From assembly GCA_003650815.1 (NCBI GenBank), contig QMSB01000008.1, forward strand, positions 1-39,337: a stretch of DNA of 39,337 bases, in the 5' to 3' direction. Numbering within the stretch: the stretch's first letter is position 1; every line of letters starts with the position of its first letter. Positions 8,010 to 16,415 of the stretch are shown one piece after another. Made by a program: the position numbers and the translations under genes. The notes under the pieces are model-generated. The model searched no databases and was not told where the DNA came from. It saw nothing but the letters and a program-made list of their open reading frames with translations. This DNA is from Thermoprotei archaeon (GTDB lineage Archaea; Thermoproteota; Thermoprotei; Thermofilales; B15-G2).

Positions 8010-8020
8010 ATATTTAAATA
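8010..8020. promoter_or_regulatory. Bidirectional TATA element between rimI and UPF0147
   Basis: ATATTTAAATA is a near-perfect palindromic TATA box. On the minus strand it lies about 28 bases before the chosen GTG of rimI. On the plus strand transcription would begin near 8042, leaving a leader of about 26 bases that contains the GGGGTGAT ribosome-binding site of the UPF0147 gene. A single TBP site may therefore serve both genes. Confidence 0.5.
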
Positions 8021-8067
8021 GAATCACTTTCTTGAACACAGTAGAACAGAGCATTAGGGGTGATAGC

Positions 8068-8325
8068 ATGGCTTACGAGAATATTTTTGCGCAGGTATTA
8101 CTAATACTAAGAAGAGTAAGTGAAGACCCCGGAGTCCCGAGAAACATTAGAAGATCTGCTAACGAAGCAGCTAAGACAATACAAAGAAAAGACTTGACAC
8201 CAGGACTAAAAGCAGCTAACGCAATAAGCATACTAGAGGAAGCAGCACAAGACCCTAACATCCCGCTCTTTGCCAGAACAGCCCTCTGGCAAGCAATCTC
8301 CCTGCTAGAACAAGTCAAAGACTAA
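8068..8325 (+). CDS. UPF0147 family protein
   Basis: Small helical protein of 85 residues belonging to UPF0147, a conserved archaeal family without an established function. The signature VPRNIRRSANEAAKTIQ and the repeated DPGVP/DPNIP turns are clear. The track starts at 8032, but the ATG at 8068 is preceded by a strong AGGGGTGAT ribosome-binding site and gives the family's normal start (MAYENIF). The gene is divergent from rimI and followed by tRNA-Leu on the same strand. Nothing in the sequence indicates a substrate or partner. Confidence 0.92.
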   Translation: MAYENIFAQVLLILRRVSEDPGVPRNIRRSANEAAKTIQRKDLTPGLKAANAISILEEAAQDPNIPLFARTALWQAISLLEQVKD

Positions 8326-8453
8326 CTCCCGTACTCATTACTTCGAAATTCTACTATTTAACATAAATTTTTATTCAAAACACTGCTTTCACATCAGAGT
8401 ACTGAATAAACTAAAGAGAAAACTTATATACCAGATCATAAATCACTTCTCTT

Positions 8454-8579
8454 GCGGGGGTGCCCGAGCTAGGTCAAAGGGGCGGGACTTAGGTCCACAC
8501 TTGAGGAAAACTTACCCCTCAAGTGGGGTAAGATCTCCCGTGGCGTAGGCCTGCGTGGGTTCAAATCCCACCCCCCGCA
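8454..8579 (+). tRNA. tRNA-Leu(TAG) with canonical intron
   Basis: Acceptor GCGGGGG (8454-8460) pairs with CCCCCGC (8572-8578); the discriminator is A and CCA is encoded just after (8580-8582). The anticodon loop reads CTTAGG with anticodon TAG. A 41-base intron (about 8494-8534) interrupts the loop at position 37/38 and can fold as a stem of TTGAGG... with CCTCAA. A long class II variable arm is present. The T arm is GTGGG TTCAAAT CCCAC. A TATA element (ACTTATATA) lies about 30 bases upstream. Confidence 0.93.
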
Positions 8580-8777
8580 CCAAAATACTTAGACTTGGCT
8601 AATTCTCAGCGATCATTTCAGACTGCAACCTCTTACTCATATACGTTCCTGAGCTTTCTTTAAGCAGTTAGTAAATGAGCATTACTTAAAGCAATGATAT
8701 TATGCTTAACAGTATTGTGAATCAATCATAGAAAACTCTGTATGCAAGAAACTAGACGTTTTAGCATCTAGAAGTGG

Positions 8778-8915
8778 CGCCCCGGCCGGGAATTTCATAG
8801 CGGCCCCAGATATATTGGGGCTCGCTATTTTGAACCCGGGTTCTGGCGGGATCTATGAGGCCATTCCCCGCCTCTTGACAGCCGCCCATACTAGACCGGG
8901 CTATACGACCGGGGC
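8778..8915 (-). tRNA. tRNA-Asp(GTC) with two introns, one in the T loop
   Basis: Acceptor GCCCCGG (8915-8909) pairs with CCGGGGC; the discriminator is G, as expected for Asp. The anticodon is GTC in the loop CTGTCA. The first intron, 25 bases (about 8851-8875), sits at 37/38. The second, about 37 bases (8792-8828), lies in the T loop: removing it restores CCGGG TTCAAAT CCCGG. The second intron forms its own hairpin, ATAGCG...CGCTAT, with a GCCCC/GGGGC core. Without splicing the T arm cannot form. CCA is not encoded. Confidence 0.92.
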
Positions 8916-9069
8916 GAGATTAATCTAAAAGCCTCTCTTAATTAAATTTTTCTATGCAAAAACTCCTCTACATGATGGTCGATATTTACAGCTATGCCCT
9001 TATATCGTGATAACAGAATTATGAAGTATACTGTCTTATCTGGTAAGTACCTTTATATGAGAAGAGAGG

Positions 9070-9197
9070 TGGGCCCGCCGGGACTTTCGCCCGGGTTTTT
9101 ATCCCGGGTTTTCCGTTTCTTTTTTCGAACCCGGGACCCCCCGCGCTTCCTGCCAGAGGGTGTCAGGCGGGTGTCATAGCCGCTAGACCACGGGCCC
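9070..9197 (-). tRNA. tRNA-Val(GAC) with two introns, one in the T loop
   Basis: Acceptor GGGCCCG pairs with CGGGCCC; the discriminator is A. The anticodon stem CCCGC/GCGGG encloses CTGACA with anticodon GAC. A 15-base intron (about 9146-9160) lies at 37/38. A second intron of about 40 bases (9084-9123) splits the T loop; its removal gives CCGGG TTCGAAT CCCGG. The insertion point is the same as in the neighbouring tRNA-Asp. CCA is not encoded. The ORF track entry 8994-9179 is only a shadow across this gene. Confidence 0.92.
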
Positions 9198-9370
9198 AGC
9201 TATATACTACGGGGGAGACAAATAAATTTTTAGTTACTTTAGCTTCAGCACTTGTTCCAGATCACCTTATTATGACTTCGAAAAGGAAACTATGTTAGTA
9301 ACGAGGTGTACGTGTAGTTCGTGCCTATCCTGTTAGAAAAGTTTATCTCTTTGATACAGGAGATAGTACC

Positions 9371-9458
9371 GGGCCCGTAGCTCAGCCAGGACTAGAGCGT
9401 CGGCCTTCGGATGATAGAAGATAGCCGATGGTCCCGGGTTCGAATCCCGGCGGGCCCG
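9371..9458 (+). tRNA. tRNA-Arg(TCG) with short canonical intron
   Basis: Acceptor GGGCCCG pairs with CGGGCCC; the discriminator is G. The anticodon stem TCGGC/GCCGA encloses CTTCGG with anticodon TCG. A 12-base intron (about 9421-9432, ATGATAGAAGAT) lies at 37/38, which is short for an archaeal tRNA intron. The T arm CCGGG TTCGAAT CCCGG is intact. The gene lies 43 bases upstream of the L38e gene, on the same strand. Confidence 0.92.
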
Positions 9459-9501
9459 CTATAGTAAAGTTTTTAAGTAAATAGTTGTTAGAAAACTGCC
9501 T

Positions 9502-9696
9502 ATGCCTAAGGAGATATTCAGTAAGGAGAAGTTTCTTGAATTAGCGCAGTATGCCAGAGAGTGCAGGGTCAAAAGGCTCGGGGACACTGTAAAGCTCAAG
9601 TTACGCTTAAAGCGATATCTTTACACATACAAGACGAACCCTAAGGAAGCTGAAGAGCTCCTTAAAGCGATAAAGTGTCCTGTGAGAGAAATTTAA
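9502..9696 (+). CDS. rpl38e: Large-subunit ribosomal protein L38e
   Basis: Protein of 64 residues matching eukaryotic-type L38: it starts MPKEI, has the basic core TVKLKLRLKRYLYTY, and a C-terminal KAEEL-like segment (PKEAEELLKAI). L38e is found in eukaryotes and only some archaea, mainly Thermoproteota and relatives, so it supports the placement of the organism. The stop codon interlocks with the stop of the convergent nuclease gene: the plus TAA occupies 9694-9696 and the minus TAA 9695-9693. tRNA-Arg lies just upstream. Confidence 0.92.
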   Translation: MPKEIFSKEKFLELAQYARECRVKRLGDTVKLKLRLKRYLYTYKTNPKEAEELLKAIKCPVREI

Positions 9697-10967
9697 GGCT
9701 TTACGCTAATAGTTTCTCCATTTCTAGGAACTAATATTTCGAAGTCATACTCTTGCTCTAATTCCGGTAGGGCTTCTTTTACAGCCCTGTAGTCTCCGTG
9801 AACAAAAATACACGATTTTCGCGGAGATATCTTCCTTATAGTTTCTAGCAGCTGCCTTCTTCCCGCATGTGATGAAAAGTCTAGCCACTCTATTCTGGCT
9901 TTTACTTTACCGGAGATCTCTGGAAGGAGCCCTGTTTCTAGTAAGTGTCTTCCAGGAGTATAGGGTGCTTGGAAACTCACCATTATTATAGCGCTTTTAG
10001 GGTCCTTTGCTATTTTTTTCGCGTAGTAGAGAGAAGGACCTCCCTTAAGCATACCAGCGGGAGCTATTATTATGGACGGCATATCTAATGCCTTTTTTCG
10101 ATCACTCCAGTCTTTTACTATAAGTGTTTTCTCTAGCGCCCTCTCTAACAGCCGGTAGTCTCTTAAGCATTCAGGATGCCTAACTAGTATTTCAATTACT
10201 CCACGTGCCATTCCGTCAATGAATATTGGATACTCTATGTCATATTTTTCTAGAACTAGCAGTATTTCTTGTGATCTGCCTACAGAGAATGCTGGTATTA
10301 AGACTTTTCCTCCCTTTTCTAATACTTCTTCTAGTATCTCAATTAATGTTTTTTCACAGTATTCCCTTTCTGGATGCTCATAGGATATGTAGGTGGACTC
10401 ACTTATCAATACGTCTATGTCGCCTATCTTACCTAAGTCTGCTCCCTTGAGAAGCACTGTGTCTGATGGATTTATATCTCCTGTGTAAAGTATCCTCAGG
10501 CCATTTACATCTATTATAAAGTAACTGCTCCCGGGAATGTGACCTGCATCTCTTACTGAAACTACGTAGTCGTCATCCAGCTGAAGATCCTCACCATATC
10601 TTATGCAATTAAGGTTGCTTAACATCTGAGAAAGTTCATTATGCTCAAATGGTACATAGTATCCTGAGATTTTCAGAAAGTCTCTTATTAGAAGCTCGCT
10701 GAGCTCTGCTGTGAGCTCTGTTGTGAATAAAGGTATCTTCGCGTTAATATACAGTAGGGGGACCGCTCCGGAGTGATCAAGGTGTGCATGACTCAGAAAT
10801 ACTGCAGAGAGCTCTTTTGGTCTGACGTGTAGCGGAAAGAGAGGCTTATCTTCCTCAAATATTACTCCATAGTCTAGAAGAATTTTTTTCTCGCTATTAC
10901 TCACTAATATAGCTGCTCTCCCTACTTCTCTACCCCCGCCTAATATTGTTATATTAACCTCGTTCAT
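9693..10967 (-). CDS. Beta-CASP metallo-beta-lactamase ribonuclease, aCPSF2-like
   Basis: Metallo-beta-lactamase/beta-CASP nuclease that should process or degrade RNA in the cytoplasm. Motif 2 is HAHLDHSG, with further metal ligands in DAGHIPGS and YTGDI. The beta-CASP insertion carries SRxISYEHPE-like and GRSQEILLVLE segments, and the C-terminal motifs include HAGR and FVHGDYRA. At 424 residues without N-terminal KH domains it fits aCPSF2 rather than the longer aCPSF1. A GGAGG lies about 7 bases before the ATG. It is convergent with rpl38e, with interlocking stop codons. Confidence 0.9.
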   Translation of the reverse strand: MNEVNITILGGGREVGRAAILVSNSEKKILLDYGVIFEEDKPLFPLHVRPKELSAVFLSHAHLDHSGAVPLLYINAKIPLFTTELTAELSELLIRDFLKISGYYVPFEHNELSQMLSNLNCIRYGEDLQLDDDYVVSVRDAGHIPGSSYFIIDVNGLRILYTGDINPSDTVLLKGADLGKIGDIDVLISESTYISYEHPEREYCEKTLIEILEEVLEKGGKVLIPAFSVGRSQEILLVLEKYDIEYPIFIDGMARGVIEILVRHPECLRDYRLLERALEKTLIVKDWSDRKKALDMPSIIIAPAGMLKGGPSLYYAKKIAKDPKSAIIMVSFQAPYTPGRHLLETGLLPEISGKVKARIEWLDFSSHAGRRQLLETIRKISPRKSCIFVHGDYRAVKEALPELEQEYDFEILVPRNGETISVKP

Positions 10968-11005
10968 CTATAGCCTCCTCTTCCCCCAGTGCTACATGAA
11001 TTCAG

Positions 11006-12307
11006 TTAGGGGTAGTGCCACCGCTCTATCAATACCCCTTTTTTAATAAAGCTTTCTAGCCCTTCTCTTTCCCGAGGCTTTGTCAAGTGTCTATATGCTG
11101 AGGGAGCTTGCTTTAAAGGATATTTAGGGAGATTTCGATGTCTTATTTCGAAGTCGACAAACTCAGCCAAGTACTTACATCTGCGGCAGCGGTAGAGATT
11201 CTTGCCTTTAGACTTCATTTTTGTGCCACAGATGGGACAAACTGGGGGCTTCTTTTCAACTACTATGACCTGCTGGATAATTTTAACTTCTTCGACGTTT
11301 AATGTGAGACCCCTTCTCCTAGGCTTTACTCCTCCAGAGACTTCTATAAGATCTCCAGGCTTTATTAACGTGGCTATTACGTTTAGTCTAGTTTTTTTGT
11401 AGAAAACGCAGTCTATGGTTTTCTCCCCGTCGCTTATCTTGACTAACACATGTCCTCCCTTTATCACAATGGGGCTCTGAACAATTATGCCCCTTACTGT
11501 CAATGAGTCATAAGGCCTTATCACAGGTATCTTCTTTCTCATAAAGAGATGTACACCTGTACACTGATTCGTCTTAAATATGATCCAGCGATCGATAGGC
11601 TCATATACCTTGATCATTTTCATGGCTTCGACGAGCAGCGAGGGAAAGTCTCCTCTAATGCCATAGATTACTGGGTCAGGGCCGTGAGATAGTATCAAAG
11701 GCCTCTTTTTCTTGTAGTCGATATTAGCGAAGACATACGGTCTTAAGGCTCTGTCCATTACTTCTATACTCTCATACTCTACTCTACGAGGTTTCCCCCA
11801 GAATTCAGGATTTCTGTAAGTGAGTAGCTCATATGTGAAGTCTATAAAATCTGATTCCAGAAATCCTATAGCTGCCGCTGCTCCGACAAGCCCCCTACCT
11901 CTTTTAATGAATCTCTGTTCTACATTCACTTTCTTTAATACGCGTGCCACATAGCTCAAAGGAAGAAACTCGTGTAGTGCTCTCATCGATAGACATTTCA
12001 CCTCCTCAGGTACTTCTCCTTTAATAGCTACTAACGAAGGATCAGCTTTTCCCTTTCCAGAATAGTTCTCAGAGATCACATTCCAGACCAAATCTACGAC
12101 GTCTTCTGGATCTTCACATTCAACTTTAAGAGCTACAGCAGCGTTTCCTCTAGTTTTAAACGGTATATTAGGATTCAATCTTATTAAGTGAGGATAATCT
12201 AGGAAAGTAGCTTTCTTCTCGAGGCGCTCGACTATGAGTGAACAGAGATAAGTCGTACATCCTCCTTTATAGTGATCTGTATCATCAAATCCTATACGGA
12301 GTAACAT
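11006..12307 (-). CDS. tiaS: tRNA(Ile2) 2-agmatinylcytidine synthetase TiaS
   Basis: ATP-dependent enzyme that joins agmatine to C34 of tRNA-Ile(CAU), so that it reads AUA. The N-terminal RIGFDDTDHYKGGCTTY is the family signature. The middle has a Thr18-domain-like region with FKTNQCTGVH. An OB-fold (about 285-350) follows, then a C-terminal zinc ribbon with CPICGT and CRRCKY. The frame can begin at a TTG (12322), but the ATG at 12307 gives the usual N-terminus and lies about 30 bases after a TATA-like ACTAAATAAG. The gene is divergent from dph5 across a short shared promoter region. Confidence 0.94.
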   Translation of the reverse strand: MLLRIGFDDTDHYKGGCTTYLCSLIVERLEKKATFLDYPHLIRLNPNIPFKTRGNAAVALKVECEDPEDVVDLVWNVISENYSGKGKADPSLVAIKGEVPEEVKCLSMRALHEFLPLSYVARVLKKVNVEQRFIKRGRGLVGAAAAIGFLESDFIDFTYELLTYRNPEFWGKPRRVEYESIEVMDRALRPYVFANIDYKKKRPLILSHGPDPVIYGIRGDFPSLLVEAMKMIKVYEPIDRWIIFKTNQCTGVHLFMRKKIPVIRPYDSLTVRGIIVQSPIVIKGGHVLVKISDGEKTIDCVFYKKTRLNVIATLIKPGDLIEVSGGVKPRRRGLTLNVEEVKIIQQVIVVEKKPPVCPICGTKMKSKGKNLYRCRRCKYLAEFVDFEIRHRNLPKYPLKQAPSAYRHLTKPREREGLESFIKKGVLIERWHYP

Positions 12308-12354
12308 GCGTACTTGAATCAACTCTTATTTAGTACGAAATATACTTTTCTTCG

Positions 12355-13197
12355 ATGCTATATTTTGTAGGGCTGGGACTACATGGCTGTGAAGATCTAA
12401 CTTTAAAAGCAGTTAGAGTACTTCGAAAATGTTGTGAAATATATATTGATGTATACACCAGCATAGTTCCAGAATTTTCCAAAGATATACTTTTAAAGAT
12501 TATTGGTAGTGAAACAAAAATTATTTGTGTGCATAGAAGAGAGCTAGAAGATGACACATTTGTTTCAAGGATTATTGAAAAGTCTAGAAAAATGGATATA
12601 GCCATTCTAGTGCCAGGAGACCCTTTCATAGCAACTACTCACTTGTGGATTAGAATAGAAGCAGAAAGATCTGGAGTAAAAACAAGAGTAATACATTCTT
12701 CCTCTATTCTGACTGCTGCGATAAGCGAAACAGGGCTTCACGTATATAAATTCGGCAGGAGCACTACCGTAGTATATCCAGAAGACGGCTACATACCGTA
12801 TTCTGTTTACGAGACTATTTTTGAAAATCTTTCGAGAGGACTCCATACATTCCTCTTTTTAGATTTAAAAATTGATCAAGGAAAAGTCATGAGCATAAGC
12901 GAGGCAATTAATGTATTAGAGCTGCTAGAGAAACACCTTTCTAAAAAGATAATAGGACCTTATACACTCGGTATAGCTCTCGCAAGACTAGGTTCTCCTG
13001 ACTCATTTATTATAGCGGATACATTCTCTAGTTTAAAAGAAAAAGATATAGGTCCTCCTCCCTACTCGCTTATAATACCCGGAGATTTACATTTTACAGA
13101 GGAGGAGGCCTTGGTAGTATTGGCTAAAGCACCGCAAGAAGCGGTGAAAAAATGGAAGAAAATAGTAAGAGACTTGAAAAATACGTTAAGTCGCTAA
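12355..13197 (+). CDS. dph5: Diphthine synthase Dph5
   Basis: S-adenosylmethionine-dependent methyltransferase that methylates the histidine-derived side chain of elongation factor 2 during diphthamide synthesis. It has the tetrapyrrole-methylase-like fold: the start MLYFVGLGLHGCEDLTLKA, the loop VPGDPFIATTH and the segment VIHSSSILTAAISETGLH are characteristic. Length, 280 residues, is normal. The last 46 bases overlap the next gene, so translation of the two is probably coupled. The gene is divergent from tiaS with only 47 bases between starts. Confidence 0.94.
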   Translation: MLYFVGLGLHGCEDLTLKAVRVLRKCCEIYIDVYTSIVPEFSKDILLKIIGSETKIICVHRRELEDDTFVSRIIEKSRKMDIAILVPGDPFIATTHLWIRIEAERSGVKTRVIHSSSILTAAISETGLHVYKFGRSTTVVYPEDGYIPYSVYETIFENLSRGLHTFLFLDLKIDQGKVMSISEAINVLELLEKHLSKKIIGPYTLGIALARLGSPDSFIIADTFSSLKEKDIGPPPYSLIIPGDLHFTEEEALVVLAKAPQEAVKKWKKIVRDLKNTLSR

Positions 13198-13847
13198 GAC
13201 ACGTACTAAATACCATTAAATACGAAAAAGAAGTGAAAGAGATTATTGAATTAGCTAAATGCTATCTTAGAGACTCTGAGTATTATTTTGAAAAAGGAGA
13301 TTACTTTACATCACTTGCATGTATAGCATACGCCGAAGGTCTTCTTGATTCCCTTCGTTTAATGAAAAAAGCTAAATTCACTTGGCCGAGGCATTCTCTT
13401 AAGCAGGCTAAGAAAGTTCTGGTTGGCGGGGTTTTCGATATTCTTCATCCCGGACACATCTACCTGCTGAGAGAAGCCAGTAAATACGGTAAAGTCATTG
13501 TCGTAGTAGCCAGAGATAGAACTGTTAAAAAATTCAAAAACAGAGAGCCGATCATTCCTGAAAAACAGAGACTCTCCATTGTTGAAAACATTAAGTGTGT
13601 TTATAGAGCCAGACTAGGAGAAGATCCCTTTAACTTAGAGAAAGTCCTCTTAGAGGAGAAGCCAGACTTCGTTGTTCTGGGCCCTGATCAAAACTTTCTA
13701 GAGAAAATGGTAGAACCTATAATCAACAAACTAAAACTCAACACAAAAATTATAAAAATTAAATACAAATACTCTAATTTCCCCCTATGCAGCACAACAA
13801 AAATTATAAAAAAGATTACTGAAATATATTCTAAAAAAGAGGCTTAG
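13152..13847 (+). CDS. DUF357-cytidylyltransferase fusion (FAD synthase/RibL-like)
   Basis: Two-part protein. Residues 1-75 are helical and match DUF357. Residues 88-231 form a nucleotidyltransferase with VGGVFDILHPGH (the HxGH motif) and a later LGPDQNF. The catalytic part resembles archaeal FAD synthase RibL, which adenylylates FMN, and related glycerol-3-phosphate cytidylyltransferases; the substrate cannot be fixed from sequence. The DUF357 fusion is seen in other Thermoproteota. The gene overlaps the dph5 3' end by 46 bases and the convergent endonuclease V gene by 17 bases. Confidence 0.82.
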   Translation: MEENSKRLEKYVKSLRHVLNTIKYEKEVKEIIELAKCYLRDSEYYFEKGDYFTSLACIAYAEGLLDSLRLMKKAKFTWPRHSLKQAKKVLVGGVFDILHPGHIYLLREASKYGKVIVVVARDRTVKKFKNREPIIPEKQRLSIVENIKCVYRARLGEDPFNLEKVLLEEKPDFVVLGPDQNFLEKMVEPIINKLKLNTKIIKIKYKYSNFPLCSTTKIIKKITEIYSKKEA

Positions 13848-14532
13848 TTTTGAAGCTCTTTGCATAACGGGTAGCTTCTTCATGAGCCCTTTGAAGAGGA
13901 ACTGGAAGACGATACCTCTTGGTGCTACACATAAGAGCAAGCCTACATGCAGTGTCAAGCGAAATCTTGTGTCCTATGCTCACAAAAATTCTTTTTGACT
14001 TGATATAAGCTCCTACAACCTTACCCTTGAAAACTACTGGAGCGTATATTTTTTCAGAGTCTTCTGCTATTTCACCACAGAGGAGTTTTTTAGCTACACC
14101 AATAGTAGGCTTGTCTATCAGTACTCCTAAGTGGCACGCTATTCCGCAGAGATAGGGATGAATCCTTCCCTGACCATTTATGAAAACAACATCTGGTTCA
14201 AAACTTAGCAGTAGATATGCTCTATGCATGGGAAGAAGCTCTCTAAAAGCAAGCAGTGTAGGTACATAAGGCACTTTTATCTCAAGAACAGAGCATTTCA
14301 CTTCAAGTACTTCTAGTGAAGGATAATTCAACACACACGCTGCAGCTACCCCCCATTCTTTAGTTCCTTCCCTAAAATACGCGACATCTATTCCGCAGAC
14401 ATACCTAACTTTATTGAGGTCTACGAAATCCTTTTCGATAACTTTTTCTGCAAAAAGTCTTTGAACAGCTCTAGCTTTAGCTACGTCAAATGGAAGCTTG
14501 CCAGCCCGAGATCTAGAGAATCTTCGAGACAT
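13831..14532 (-). CDS. nfi: Endonuclease V homologue with Asp-to-Asn change
   Basis: Endonuclease V family, which cleaves near deaminated bases such as inosine. Family motifs are VCGIDVAY (first catalytic Asp), PYVPTLLAFRE (catalytic Glu) and GQGRIHPYLCGIACHLGV. In characterised enzymes the last motif begins VDGxG, whose Asp binds the metal. Here it reads FINGQG, encoded by AAT, so the third acidic residue is Asn and activity may be lost or changed. I choose the ATG at 14532 over the TTG at 14556; it overlaps the upstream translin gene by 20 bases. Confidence 0.85.
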   Translation of the reverse strand: MSRRFSRSRAGKLPFDVAKARAVQRLFAEKVIEKDFVDLNKVRYVCGIDVAYFREGTKEWGVAAACVLNYPSLEVLEVKCSVLEIKVPYVPTLLAFRELLPMHRAYLLLSFEPDVVFINGQGRIHPYLCGIACHLGVLIDKPTIGVAKKLLCGEIAEDSEKIYAPVVFKGKVVGAYIKSKRIFVSIGHKISLDTACRLALMCSTKRYRLPVPLQRAHEEATRYAKSFKTKPLF

Positions 14533-15133
14533 AGCTTTCGAGCCTCTTTCTTTCAAGAGCTCTCAAGTAGTCGGCCATAGTTTCGTCTAATAGTCTCCTA
14601 CCTATATCACACTTTCTGCGAAGCCCTGGTACTAAGGCATCTGGAAAATGTACTTTGCTCAGTGAATCTACTAATTCGCTCATAGTATCTAATAGCCTTC
14701 GGGCTACTTCTAGGTCGTCCTTTATTAGAAATATTATAATCGCTCTTCTGAGTTCTCCTATAACGTCTCCTAGTCCTAGAAGAAGAGACTGTACGGGAAC
14801 TCTCATTTCATCAATTGATGGGATATTCTCACCAGTTAATATGCAGTAAAATACTTTAGCTTCTACATATTCAGCTAGACTATCCAGAACGAAACCCGCG
14901 TAAAGCATTTCAGGAAAATCTTCACACTTATTTCTCATTTCTTCAACTAATTTCATCAGCTCATCTAAAGTGGCTTTAGCCTCTTCAAATTCTCCTCTAT
15001 GAAGAAGATGTATGACTGTACTAGATTCTCTTATTATTTCACGAGATAATTTAATTAACTCCTCTCTAAGAGAATCTTTTTTCGATAGATCCTCTATACA
15101 CCTACTAATAATCGCTTTAAATTCATTAACCAC
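14513..15133 (-). CDS. Archaeal translin-family protein
   Basis: All-helical protein of 206 residues that matches the translin superfamily, whose members bind single-stranded RNA or DNA and form ring-like oligomers. The segments ESSTVIHLLHRGEFEEA, FVLDSLAEYVEAKVFY and the LGLGDVIGELRR helix are the recognisable parts. A conserved GD in LLGLGDVIGELRR is typical of translin and TRAX. Archaeal translin function is not established. The endonuclease V gene overlaps its 3' end, so both are likely on one transcript. Confidence 0.85.
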   Translation of the reverse strand: MVNEFKAIISRCIEDLSKKDSLREELIKLSREIIRESSTVIHLLHRGEFEEAKATLDELMKLVEEMRNKCEDFPEMLYAGFVLDSLAEYVEAKVFYCILTGENIPSIDEMRVPVQSLLLGLGDVIGELRRAIIIFLIKDDLEVARRLLDTMSELVDSLSKVHFPDALVPGLRRKCDIGRRLLDETMADYLRALERKRLESYVSKIL

Positions 15134-15391
15134 GCTCTTATCGCACTTAAACAGAAATAAAACCTTTTCCTACTTCCGTCACGAATGTAGCCCTGAAAAT
15201 ATCAGTGACAGGTATATCTTCAATAAGATAAGCCAATGAAGGGTCTTTGATGATGCCTCAAGAAACAGAGACAGGAGACTCATAATTGTTAGCGAGGAAA
15301 GCCCTGATGGATGCGCTGTAAACATTCTTGTACTGGTGAAACAAAGAAAACAATAAAACATAACTATCTAACTGTATTAGTGTGTAGAACA

Positions 15392-16312
15392 GTGTTTCAA
15401 GAGGAATTACATTATTATCGAAGAGCTGGAGAGATTGCTAGAAGAACTCTAGAGTACGCTACTAAGATAGTTAAGCCCGGAGTAAAAGTGCTGGATGTTT
15501 GTGAAAGACTAGAAAAAAAGATTATTGAACTGGGGGGAAAACCAGCATTTCCAGTCAATATCTCAATAAATAGCATAGCTGCCCACTATTCGCCGCCCAT
15601 AAATGACTCTTCAATAATACCTGATAACTCCCTAGTCAAAGTAGATGTAGGAGTTCACATAAATGGATTCATAGCTGATACAGCTCTTACAATAGCCTTA
15701 GGAAGAGTAGATGAAAACCTGGTTATTGCCGCCGCTGAAGCTCTCAGAAGAGCAGAAGAGAAACTATCGCCCCATGTAAGTACTAAGGACATAGGAGCTG
15801 TCATTGAAGAGACCATAAGAAGATACGGTTATCGACCAATATCAAATCTGTGCGGACACCAAATAAGCAAGTATGACTTACATGCAGGCAAGGTAATACC
15901 CAACATAAAAGTACCTATAGGCTCAAAACTAGGTAAGAATACTGTTTACGCGATAGAGCCCTTCTCGACTAATGGCGCAGGTTACGTAGTAGAAACCCGT
16001 GAAGCACATATATTTAGACTTTTCAGAGTAAAGAAAATAAAGAAAAAGACTCTTTATAATAAATCCATTGTTCAATTTATATTGAAAGAATTTAACACTC
16101 TCCCCTTTTCTCTTAGATGGTTGCAGAACATATATGATGATATAAATAAATTATACTTTGATATAGATAGGCTAATCGAAAGTAAGATACTCTACAAGTA
16201 CCCTGTCTTAGTAGAAGCTAGGAAAGGACTGGTCGCGCAGGCTGAAGACACATTAGTTATCCTGGAAAAGGACGTCGTGAATCTGACCAATGTTCTTAGC
16301 CTTGTTATCTGA
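15392..16312 (+). CDS. map: Methionine aminopeptidase, type II
   Basis: Removes the initiator methionine from nascent proteins. All five metal ligands are present: Asp in VKVDVGVHI, Asp in IADTALT, His in CGHQISKYDLH, Glu in YAIEPFST and Glu in VAQAEDTLVI. The type II helical insertion lies between about residues 200 and 270. The open frame reaches 15311, but the extra N-terminus is unlike the family. I choose the GTG at 15392 (MFQEELHYY), giving 306 residues; another GTG at 15380 is possible. The promoter region upstream is discussed separately. Confidence 0.93.
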   Translation: MFQEELHYYRRAGEIARRTLEYATKIVKPGVKVLDVCERLEKKIIELGGKPAFPVNISINSIAAHYSPPINDSSIIPDNSLVKVDVGVHINGFIADTALTIALGRVDENLVIAAAEALRRAEEKLSPHVSTKDIGAVIEETIRRYGYRPISNLCGHQISKYDLHAGKVIPNIKVPIGSKLGKNTVYAIEPFSTNGAGYVVETREAHIFRLFRVKKIKKKTLYNKSIVQFILKEFNTLPFSLRWLQNIYDDINKLYFDIDRLIESKILYKYPVLVEARKGLVAQAEDTLVILEKDVVNLTNVLSLVI

Positions 16313-16415
16313 TCTAATTATAGCTAGGATAGTCTTCACTTAGGCATGAACACACTCTAATACACTTGCTTTCACTCAAGTTAGAGTTAAATTCTGCAGT
16401 AGTGCAATAGAAGAT

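Noticed and set aside
8994-9179. 61-residue ORF on the plus strand
   Set aside because: It is the shadow of tRNA-Val(GAC) and its introns on the other strand.
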